This document shows, piece after piece, positions 1 to 6,334 of a DNA stretch of 11,371 nucleotides. A program made the position numbers and the translations under genes. The notes under the pieces are model-generated. The model made no database searches. It was not told the origin of the DNA and saw only the letters and a list, made by a program, of their open reading frames with translations. Each line of letters begins with the position of its first letter. The stretch's first letter is position 1. Source of the stretch: G026625185 sp035256645 (GTDB lineage Bacteria; Desulfobacterota; WTBG01; JAGOGO01); NCBI GenBank assembly GCA_035256645.1, contig DATEXU010000008.1:1-11371 (forward strand), written 5' to 3'.

Positions 1-2800
1 CTTTGAACCGGTCATTGACTATGTGGTAACCAAAATCCCCCGGTGGGCGTTTGATAAATTTCCGGAAACCGATCAGACCCTCAACACCCAGATGAAGTCC
101 GTGGGGGAGGTGATGGCGATTGGTCGCACCTTTAAAGAATCATTTCAAAAAGCCATCCGCTCCTTAGAAATCGGATGCCATGGCTTGGAAAAAACTGAAA
201 AAGATCACACCAGCGATCCCCAGAAGTCCAGAAAAACAGGGGCAAAGGAATCTCTTAAAAAGATCCGGGAAAAGTTAAAGGTGCCGAACTGGGAGCGGAT
301 CTTTTACATTGCTCAGGCCTTGAGAATGGGAATGACAGTTGAAGAAGTCAACGATTTAACCAAGATTGATCCCTGGTTTTTATTCAATATAAAGGAGATC
401 GTTGATTTAGAAATCGAGCTTAGTAAACATAACCTCTTATCGGCAACTCCTGAACAAATCCGCAAAGCAAAACAGTTTGGGTTTAGTGATATTAAATTGG
501 CGGAAATCTTTCAGACCGATGAAATTTCCTTCCGCGCTTTCCGAAAGGCGCTCGGCATTGAGGCGGTGTTCAAGCTGGTCGATACCTGTTCCGCTGAGTT
601 CGAAGCCTATACCCCGTACTATTATTCCACGTACGAAACTGAAGATGAAACCAAGCCGTCGGATAAACCCAAAGTCATGATTCTCGGAGGAGGCCCTAAC
701 CGCATCGGGCAAGGAATTGAGTTTGATTATTGCTGTGTCCATGCCGCGTTAGCCTTAAAAGAAGCGGGCTATGAAGTAATCATGGTAAATTGTAATCCCG
801 AAACCGTATCTACTGATTATGATACTTCAGATCGCCTCTTTTTTGAGCCCTTAACGCGAGAAGATATTTTAAATATCGTTGATCGCGAAAAGCCCATGGG
901 GGTGATTGTCCAGTTCGGCGGCCAGACGCCTCTTAATTTAGCGCTGCCCTTGAAGGAACAAGGGGTTCCCATATTAGGAACCGATCCGGAAAGTATCGAC
1001 CTCGCCGAAAATCGTGAACGTTTTTCAGCTATAATCCAGAATTTGGAGATTAAGTTCTACCGCGATAAATCACGCAAAAGTGGGAGCGTCAAACCTTTTT
1101 ATGATGAACAGGGGAATGAATATTATCTTGGAAAAATGTTGCAATCCAAAAGTGGTTTCGCTATATCCTTTCATGAAGCCAAGGAAATTGCTGAAGAAAT
1201 AGGTTACCCCGTGCTGTTGAGACCTTCCTATGTTTTGGGGGGTCGGGCAATGCAAATTGTTTGGGATGAGCGGAGTTTTGAAAAATATATGAATGAGGCG
1301 GTTAAGATTTCTTTGAACCAGCCGGTCCTGATTGATAAGTTTTTAGAGGATGCCATTGAGGTAGATGTTGACGCTGTTTCTGATGGGAAGAAGGTATTGG
1401 TAGCCGGAATCATGGAGCATATTGAAGAAGCCGGCATCCACTCCGGAGATAGTACCTGTGTGCTCCCACCCTATACCATTAGCGAAGAGTTAATCCGCGA
1501 CCTGAAAGAATGCACCTATGTCCTCGGAAAAGCGCTCAACGTTTGCGGGCTTATGAATGTTCAGTATGCAATTAAAAATGACAAAATTTATGTGCTGGAA
1601 GTAAACCCCCGTGCTTCCCGGACCATTCCGTTTGTGAGCAAAGCCACCGGAATCCCCTGGGCAAAGGTAGCTTCTTTAGTAATGGTAGGCTATTCCCTAA
1701 AGGATCTCGGTATTACTGAAGAATGTGACGTTCCTCATGTTTCGGTCAAGGAGGCGGTATTTCCTTTTAGCAAATTTCCCGGTGTTGATTCTGTGCTCGG
1801 CCCGGAGATGAAGTCTACCGGAGAGGTGATGGGGATTGATGATGACTTTGGTCTTGCCATGAGCAAAGCTCAGATGGGTGCCGGCCAGGAGCTTCCGTTG
1901 GGCAAAAGGTTTGGGGGAACGGTTTTTATCAGTGTTAAAAATAAAGACAAACGGGTCATTGTTTTTATTGCTAAAAAGCTTCACGAACTGGGTTTCAAAA
2001 TTGTTGCTACTGAAGGGACAACCAAGGCTTTACGCAAACACGGTGTTCCGGTTTCAGAAGTTATCGGCAAAGTATACGAAAAGAGCCGAGGGGAAACCGT
2101 GGTGGATCGAATGCGCCGGTTAGAGGTTGATTTGATCATCAACACCCCGCAGGGAAAAGGGCCTTATAGCGATAACTACATTATCCGGCAACAAGCAATC
2201 ATTAATAAAGTTCCCTGTTTTACGACCATATCCGCTGCTGCGGCTGCGGTGAATGCTATTGAATCAGTGATGCGGCAGCGAGGATTATTTGCTGAAGAAG
2301 AAACCTTACGCCAACGTATTGAAAAATCTCCTGCTCCGGCATTATTCATCAGTGCTGATTATAGCCATCACAATGAAAACCTCATCTCTTTAATGCGAAT
2401 TATCAGCAAGATAAAACCCACCATTTTAGCCACTAAAGGGACTGCAACCTTTCTTACTGCACATGGGATTAAAGTCGAAAAGGTCATTCCCCGAATCTCG
2501 GAGGGAGAAAAATACACCATCATTGAGTATGTGGAAAAAGGCAAGGTTGCTTTTATTCTCAATGTGGTAGATAAGAAAGACGAGAATGCCATGAGCGATG
2601 GCTTCATTATCCGACGAGTTGCAGTTTCCCGATCAATCCCTTATCTTGCCAACGTTGAGGAATGCTTAGGCGAGTTCCAGCAGAAAAAACAACTGGCTCT
2701 TTTTAAAAAGAGGATAAAAAATCTTCAGGATTATCATCACAATATTAACGTTCCTAAACCAAAAAATAAATTTAATGTAAAGCCATGTATTCTATCTTAG
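1..2800 (+). CDS. carB: Carbamoyl-phosphate synthase large subunit, 5'-truncated, with two MGS domains
   Basis: Makes carbamoyl phosphate from bicarbonate, ATP and ammonia channelled from the CarA subunit, feeding arginine and pyrimidine synthesis in the cytosol. The 5' end lies outside the window; base 2 is the first full codon and the GTG at 23 is internal. The first residues, FEPVIDYVVTKIPRW, match E. coli CarB near residue 350. Then come QMKSVGEVMAIGRT, the helical oligomerisation domain (about 190-640), and the second ATP-grasp half with GGGPNRIGQGIEFDYCC (684-734), RPSYVLGGRAM, EVDVDAVSDG, MEHIEEAGIHSGDS and EVNPRASRT. An MGS regulatory domain follows (about 1913-2270), then a second MGS-like domain (about 2339-2680) and a basic tail of about 40 residues. 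E. coli CarB has one MGS domain and ends after it. A 29-residue insertion lies at 1055-1141. The family call is certain; the meaning of the extra domain is inference. Confidence 0.97.
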   Translation, partial: FEPVIDYVVTKIPRWAFDKFPETDQTLNTQMKSVGEVMAIGRTFKESFQKAIRSLEIGCHGLEKTEKDHTSDPQKSRKTGAKESLKKIREKLKVPNWERIFYIAQALRMGMTVEEVNDLTKIDPWFLFNIKEIVDLEIELSKHNLLSATPEQIRKAKQFGFSDIKLAEIFQTDEISFRAFRKALGIEAVFKLVDTCSAEFEAYTPYYYSTYETEDETKPSDKPKVMILGGGPNRIGQGIEFDYCCVHAALALKEAGYEVIMVNCNPETVSTDYDTSDRLFFEPLTREDILNIVDREKPMGVIVQFGGQTPLNLALPLKEQGVPILGTDPESIDLAENRERFSAIIQNLEIKFYRDKSRKSGSVKPFYDEQGNEYYLGKMLQSKSGFAISFHEAKEIAEEIGYPVLLRPSYVLGGRAMQIVWDERSFEKYMNEAVKISLNQPVLIDKFLEDAIEVDVDAVSDGKKVLVAGIMEHIEEAGIHSGDSTCVLPPYTISEELIRDLKECTYVLGKALNVCGLMNVQYAIKNDKIYVLEVNPRASRTIPFVSKATGIPWAKVASLVMVGYSLKDLGITEECDVPHVSVKEAVFPFSKFPGVDSVLGPEMKSTGEVMGIDDDFGLAMSKAQMGAGQELPLGKRFGGTVFISVKNKDKRVIVFIAKKLHELGFKIVATEGTTKALRKHGVPVSEVIGKVYEKSRGETVVDRMRRLEVDLIINTPQGKGPYSDNYIIRQQAIINKVPCFTTISAAAAAVNAIESVMRQRGLFAEEETLRQRIEKSPAPALFISADYSHHNENLISLMRIISKIKPTILATKGTATFLTAHGIKVEKVIPRISEGEKYTIIEYVEKGKVAFILNVVDKKDENAMSDGFIIRRVAVSRSIPYLANVEECLGEFQQKKQLALFKKRIKNLQDYHHNINVPKPKNKFNVKPCILS

Positions 2801-4167
2801 TTGCTGATGATGAAAAAGGTATCAGGGAATTTCTCGAAATTACCCTGAAAAAAGAAGGATACGAGGTAACCTTAGCCTCTAATGGCGCTGAGGCGATCTC
2901 CCTTTGTGAAAAAAAGAAATTCGATATTATCCTTGCTGATATCAAAATGCCCCAAGGAGATGGCTATACAATTCTGAGGAAAGTAAAAAAGCTCCGTCCT
3001 GATACCATAGTTATTATGATTACTGCGTACGGATCTCTGGAATCAGCAATTGAGGCGATGAAAGAAGGCGCCTTTGATTACATCTCCAAACCCTTTGATG
3101 TGAATGATGTAAAAGCTCTTATCCAAAGCGCATTAGCCAAACGGGATTTTAAATTGGAAACCCTAAGGAAAAAATCCCTGGTGGGAGAAGAGCGGTTTGA
3201 TAACATCATCAGCAACAGTCCGGAGATGCATAAAATTTTTGCCCTGATCACCAAGGCCTCCGGCGCGAAAAGCAATGTCCTTATTATTGGAGAAAGTGGT
3301 ACGGGTAAGGAATTGGTTGCTCGGGCAATTCATCAGCACAGCAACCGGAAAGACAAACCCTTTGTAACCATAAATTGCGGTGGAATCCCGGAAAACCTGC
3401 TGGAAAGTGAGCTTTTTGGCCATAAAAAAGGTTCTTTTACCGGCGCTCTGGCTAATAAGATTGGTCTTTTTGAAGCAGCGTCGGGCGGCACTATTTTCCT
3501 TGATGAGATCAGTGATCTTCCGCTTCTCCTCCAAGTCAAACTTCTCCGGGTGGTTCAGGAAAAAGTCTTCACTCCTATTGGCGAAACCAAGGAGGTAAAT
3601 GTAGATGCAAGAATAATCTCGGCGACCAACCAGGACTTGGAACAAAATGTCATTGCCCGAAAATTTCGGGAAGACCTTTATTACCGTTTAAATGTAATCC
3701 AAATCAGGATCCCTCCGCTTCGGGAGCGAAAAATGGATATTCCTCTTTTAGCCCAATACTTCCTGGACAAATATTCCCGGGAGATGGGAAAAGAAATTCA
3801 ACAAATCTCCTCCTATGCGCTTGACACCTTACAAAACTACCACTTCCCGGGAAATGTAAGAGAACTGGAAAATATCATTGAGCGAAGTGTTGCCCTCGAA
3901 ACCACTAATATCATCCTTCCCGAGAGTTTGGCGCTCGCAACCCACAAGATGGGTCAAAAAGAGTTGGGGGTGGTTGATATAAACCTGCCTCCTGAAGGAA
4001 TGGATTTAGATGGATTAATGAATCAGCTGGAAAAAAATTTATTGCTTAAGGCCCTGGGGGAAACTCAGGGAAGAAAGAACAAAGCTGCTGAGCTTCTCCG
4101 AATCTCCTTTCGTTCCTTCCGTTACCGCCTTGAAAAACATGGTATTGATGCTCCGGGTGATGAGTAG
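2785..4167 (+). CDS. Sigma-54-dependent response regulator, NtrC family
   Basis: A 460-residue activator of RNA polymerase carrying sigma-54, switched on by phosphorylation from a sensor kinase not present in the window. Receiver domain, residues 1-120: acidic pair D8-D9, phospho-acceptor D52 in LADIKMP, T80 and K102 (SKP). AAA+ domain, about 138-375: Walker A GESGTGKE (169-176), the sigma-54 contact loop as GSFTGA (216-221, a common variant of GAFTGA), Walker B GTIFLDEI (235-242) and the arginine-finger region FREDLYYRLN. A Fis-type HTH lies at about 418-453 (KNKAAELLRISFRSFRYRLE). All core residues look intact. The ATG at 2785 is the only reasonable start: an in-frame stop lies at 2773 and there is no Shine-Dalgarno. 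It sits inside the last 16 bases of carB, so translation is probably coupled. Its target promoters cannot be told from the sequence. Confidence 0.96.
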   Translation: MYSILVADDEKGIREFLEITLKKEGYEVTLASNGAEAISLCEKKKFDIILADIKMPQGDGYTILRKVKKLRPDTIVIMITAYGSLESAIEAMKEGAFDYISKPFDVNDVKALIQSALAKRDFKLETLRKKSLVGEERFDNIISNSPEMHKIFALITKASGAKSNVLIIGESGTGKELVARAIHQHSNRKDKPFVTINCGGIPENLLESELFGHKKGSFTGALANKIGLFEAASGGTIFLDEISDLPLLLQVKLLRVVQEKVFTPIGETKEVNVDARIISATNQDLEQNVIARKFREDLYYRLNVIQIRIPPLRERKMDIPLLAQYFLDKYSREMGKEIQQISSYALDTLQNYHFPGNVRELENIIERSVALETTNIILPESLALATHKMGQKELGVVDINLPPEGMDLDGLMNQLEKNLLLKALGETQGRKNKAAELLRISFRSFRYRLEKHGIDAPGDE

Positions 4168-5096
4168 GATAAGACCAGCCCTTCTAAGATTCCCGAGTCA
4201 ATAACCCGCAAAACCGAAAATTCAAAAACCTCCATCACTCCCATAGTAATAAGGATCCCCGGGATAATTAAATCCTCGCGTCCTTTTTGCAGTCCTGGTA
4301 GTGATAAGCGTTCCGCAGCAGTCTTAACTATTAACTCCTGGAAAATCTCTCTGATCCGTTTTATCTCTACGAGGTGATTAGTAACTTTTCCCCGGTCATA
4401 CTGAGCTAACTGCAAATCAAGCGCCGCCAAGGTGGTTGGGGTTCCGGCTATTCCGATCAGAATTGTCCGGTGATCACAACTAAAAGGATAAAGTGAAGCG
4501 GCCTGAAACTGTTTTCTCACCTTTTGAATTTTTGTAGTGATGATTTTTGCTATTGTTGCCAGCTCTTCTTCCTGAGGAGGGTCATGATGAAGATATTTCT
4601 CCGTGAGATGTACTACTCCCAGGTCAATGCTTTCCACCCTTAAAACCTCAGTCTTCTGCGTGAGAATAAACTCGGTGCTTCCGCCCCCAATGTCAAAAAT
4701 AAACGCCTGGTCATACTTACAGTCAACCGGCAACACCGCTCCCCGGCAAGCCAGTTTAGCCTCAGTCTCCCCTGAGATGAGCGTGATTTCTATCCCCGTT
4801 TGTTCTCGTACGTTATCAATAAAATCCTTTCCATTGTGAGCGTCTCGAACCACGCTTGTCGCCACCGCAATAATTTTATTAGTTTTACGTTCAACAATCG
4901 GTTTTTTTAAATCCCTAAGCGCCCCAAGAGTCCGATCCATCGCCTCAGGTGACAATACCCCTCGGGAAGAAAACCCTTCCCCGAGCCGAGTGATTATTTC
5001 TTTGCGAAAGACCGGTGTAAAATTTTTGCCTCCCGCATAGTCAGCTATTAAAAGCCGCACGGTGTTTGTTCCCACATCTATTGCCGCGACCCGCAT
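4122..5096 (-). CDS. ppx: Exopolyphosphatase / GppA-type phosphatase, short form
   Basis: ASKHA-fold phosphohydrolase of 324 residues. Family members remove terminal phosphate from polyphosphate or from pppGpp, linking it to phosphate storage and the stringent response. Visible motifs: phosphate-binding loop AIDVGTNTVRLL (5-16), SGETEAKLA (108-116) with the conserved catalytic-type Glu E112, second phosphate loop DIGGGSTEF (135-143), AGTPTTLAAL (217-226), GREDLIIPG (272-280) and SGILEGLVLS near the end. It lacks the C-terminal HD-like half of E. coli Ppx (about 510 residues), as do the roughly 300-residue bacterial homologues. I chose the ATG at 5096 over an upstream in-frame ATG at 5171 because GGAGG lies 4 bases before it and family homology starts right there. 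The 3' end runs 46 bases antisense into the response regulator gene. Polyphosphatase and pppGpp phosphatase cannot be separated from the sequence. Confidence 0.93.
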   Translation of the reverse strand: MRVAAIDVGTNTVRLLIADYAGGKNFTPVFRKEIITRLGEGFSSRGVLSPEAMDRTLGALRDLKKPIVERKTNKIIAVATSVVRDAHNGKDFIDNVREQTGIEITLISGETEAKLACRGAVLPVDCKYDQAFIFDIGGGSTEFILTQKTEVLRVESIDLGVVHLTEKYLHHDPPQEEELATIAKIITTKIQKVRKQFQAASLYPFSCDHRTILIGIAGTPTTLAALDLQLAQYDRGKVTNHLVEIKRIREIFQELIVKTAAERLSLPGLQKGREDLIIPGILITMGVMEVFEFSVLRVIDSGILEGLVLSYSSPGASIPCFSRR

Positions 5097-5100
5097 CAGT

Positions 5101-5105
5101 CCTCC
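5101..5105 (-). promoter_or_regulatory. Shine-Dalgarno of the ppx gene
   Basis: On the minus strand GGAGG is followed by ACTG and then the ATG at 5096. It is the strongest ribosome binding site in the window. It fixes the start at 5096 and argues against the 25-codon upstream extension to 5171. Confidence 0.85.
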
Positions 5106-5181
5106 GTTTTGATACAAGTGTGAAGTAACAGTGGCTATCCCGATGTTATTCTCGCGAAGGGGGGAATCCACAATCTCCTAA

Positions 5182-5187
5182 ATTATA
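5182..5187 (-). promoter_or_regulatory. Possible -10 box for ppx
   Basis: The minus strand reads TATAAT exactly, about 85 bases upstream of the ppx start. No recognisable -35 hexamer sits 16-18 bases further upstream, so the call rests on the -10 alone. The last base of the box is also the first base of the outer inverted repeat at 5187. Confidence 0.35.
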
Positions 5188-5347
5188 GTGTAGTGAATCT
5201 AACACTTCGTTACATAAATTCCGAGGCCGTCATTCCCTCTGCGAATACCCTGAAGGGCACTGGAGCGGAAATCCAGCTTAAAATACTGGATTCCGGGTCA
5301 AGCCCGGAATGACAAATAAAGCAAAGATATTTCTGAATCACTACACT
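5187..5347. repeat. Composite MITE-like element with 13-bp terminal inverted repeats
   Basis: AGTGTAGTGAATC at 5187-5199 and GAATCACTACACT at 5335-5347 are inverted repeats matching at 12 of 13 positions. They enclose the palindromic core at 5229-5313. The unit is 161 bp with no coding capacity and sits in a divergent spacer, which is typical of miniature inverted-repeat elements or decayed palindromic repeats. I see no clear target-site duplication. A second full copy, which would prove it repetitive, is not in the window. Confidence 0.6.
5229..5313. repeat. GTCATTCC / GGAATGAC palindromic core
   Basis: GTCATTCC (5229-5236) pairs with GGAATGAC (5306-5313). Two further hairpins are nested inside. 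AATCCAG (5270-5276) pairs with CTGGATT (5286-5292) across a 9-base loop. ATTCCGGG (5290-5297) pairs with CCCGGAAT (5303-5310) across 5 bases. The two share bases 5290-5292, so they are alternative folds. Sequences of the type 'GTCATTCCGGGCTTGACC' are widespread intergenic repeats in many bacterial genomes; that is general recollection, not a search. The right arm is nearly perfect, while the left half (5237-5269) is much decayed or replaced. Confidence 0.75.
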
Positions 5348-5413
5348 TGGCCAAGACGGAATGACCTAAAAACAAAAACCCTTTCCTCCCCAAAAATAGG
5401 TGGAGATGCTTTC

Positions 5414-5441
5414 TTGACAACTATACGGTATCCATGATAAT
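5414..5441 (+). promoter_or_regulatory. Sigma-70-type promoter for the HAD operon
   Basis: A perfect TTGACA at 5414-5419, a 16-base spacer, then GATAAT (5 of 6 matches to TATAAT) at 5436-5441. Transcription would start near 5448, giving a leader of only about 14 bases before the ATG at 5462. That would explain why no Shine-Dalgarno is visible. It is correctly placed to drive the whole five-gene rightward block. Confidence 0.65.
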
Positions 5442-5461
5442 TTTTCAACAAAAGTCTATAG

Positions 5462-6322
5462 ATGAAGTTTTTTATTCCCATGAGAAGATCAATAAGCAAA
5501 AACATCGCTCTTGTCTCCTGTGACCTCAACGGCACCCTGGTCCATCAGCATACAATGATGGACATGATCAGGGTTTATTTTTCTGATCAGCCAGAACGAT
5601 TTGAAAAGGCAAAAGAAGCTTTTAACAAGCAAACCTCCGGCCTTTTAAGCATGAAGAAAGCTTTTGCAATTGCCGGACCTCTTACCGGGGGTTTAACCCT
5701 TCGGAATGCCATCCGATATGCAGTAAACGAAATGAAGTTTCTGGAAGGCTTTGATTTTTTTATCTCTACTCTCCATGAAAAGGGGATCTATTTTGTTATA
5801 AACTCTACGGGATACAGCATAACTACTGAGGTTATCAAAGCTCTTTATGGGCCGGAAAAAATTTATGCGGTGATCTGCAATCAGCTCATTTTTGGATGGG
5901 GAGGAGATAATCATAAAGTGATTGAGGAGACTGAATTGTCTCAGCTGGTGAAAAACTATTTTCGCGGCGGAGAAAAAGAAAAGCGCTACGATGAAATTCT
6001 TTCCACGGGAGCGGTAAAGCTCGAAATCCAGGATGAAGGAGAGAAGGCTAACCTGCTCTTTGCAATTGCGGAAACACTAAAAATACCGAGGCAAGCGATC
6101 GCCCATATCGGAGATACCATGGGAGATAGTGCCGGGATATGTGAGGTTGCCCGAAATGGGGGTCTGGGCATTGCCTTTAACTATAACCAGGCCTTAAAAA
6201 ACTACCTGGAGAAAATTCTCAAAAATGAAAAATTTCCGGGAACGATTATCCTGGCTGAGCCTAAAAAAGAGGCGTCCAGCCTAAAATTTCTTTTGGATAT
6301 TATACTATCCTATTCATCATAA
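5462..6322 (+). CDS. HAD-superfamily, phosphoserine-phosphatase-like protein
   Basis: A 286-residue cytosolic HAD-fold protein closest in layout to the phosphoserine phosphatase group. Motif I is CDLNGTLV: D21 is the nucleophile, but the usual second Asp is N23. Motif II is S115 in INSTGYS, motif III probably K195 in GEKANLL, and motif IV GDTMGD (D218, D222). A helical cap occupies about 28-95, and GLGIAFN near the end is typical of the group. The Asp-to-Asn change removes the general acid/base of ordinary HAD phosphatases, so activity may be slow, altered or lost. The substrate is unknown. No Shine-Dalgarno supports either the ATG at 5462 or the one at 5480 (residue 7); the core fold starts near residue 14, so both are possible. 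First gene of the five-gene operon; the next starts 12 bases after its stop. Confidence 0.85.
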   Translation: MKFFIPMRRSISKNIALVSCDLNGTLVHQHTMMDMIRVYFSDQPERFEKAKEAFNKQTSGLLSMKKAFAIAGPLTGGLTLRNAIRYAVNEMKFLEGFDFFISTLHEKGIYFVINSTGYSITTEVIKALYGPEKIYAVICNQLIFGWGGDNHKVIEETELSQLVKNYFRGGEKEKRYDEILSTGAVKLEIQDEGEKANLLFAIAETLKIPRQAIAHIGDTMGDSAGICEVARNGGLGIAFNYNQALKNYLEKILKNEKFPGTIILAEPKKEASSLKFLLDIILSYSS

Positions 6323-6334
6323 AGAGCCTCACGC

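Larger units (their letters stand above)
5097..5461. other. Divergent intergenic region between ppx and the HAD operon
   Basis: The only gene-free stretch above 300 bases. It lies between two divergently transcribed genes, so it must carry promoters for both. From left to right it holds the ppx leader with its Shine-Dalgarno, a minus-strand TATAAT box (5182-5187), a composite inverted-repeat element (5187-5347), a third copy of GGAATGAC (5358-5365), and a plus-strand promoter (5414-5441). I see no credible small gene, tRNA or riboswitch. The short reading frames crossing it match nothing and have no ribosome binding site. Confidence 0.8.

Noticed and set aside
23..2800. GTG at 23 as the true start of carB
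   Set aside because: The frame is open upstream and encodes FEPVIDY, which is the middle of the CarB N-terminal half, so the gene continues beyond the left edge.
3163..3645. 160-codon minus-strand frame opposite the response regulator
   Set aside because: It lies wholly antisense to the AAA+ domain, has no ribosome binding site or recognisable domain, and its composition is that of a reverse-frame shadow.
5097..5171. N-terminal extension of ppx to an upstream ATG at 5171
   Set aside because: The 25 extra residues match nothing in the family. There is a GGAGG ribosome binding site just before the ATG at 5096, where the conserved phosphate loop region begins.
5229..5313. The palindromic core as a rho-independent terminator
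   Set aside because: The genes on both sides are divergent and begin here, and neither strong hairpin is followed by a T-tract, so a repeat element explains it better.
5341..5535. 64-codon minus-strand frame crossing the HAD promoter and start
   Set aside because: It overlaps the better-supported promoter and the start of the HAD gene and resembles no protein family.
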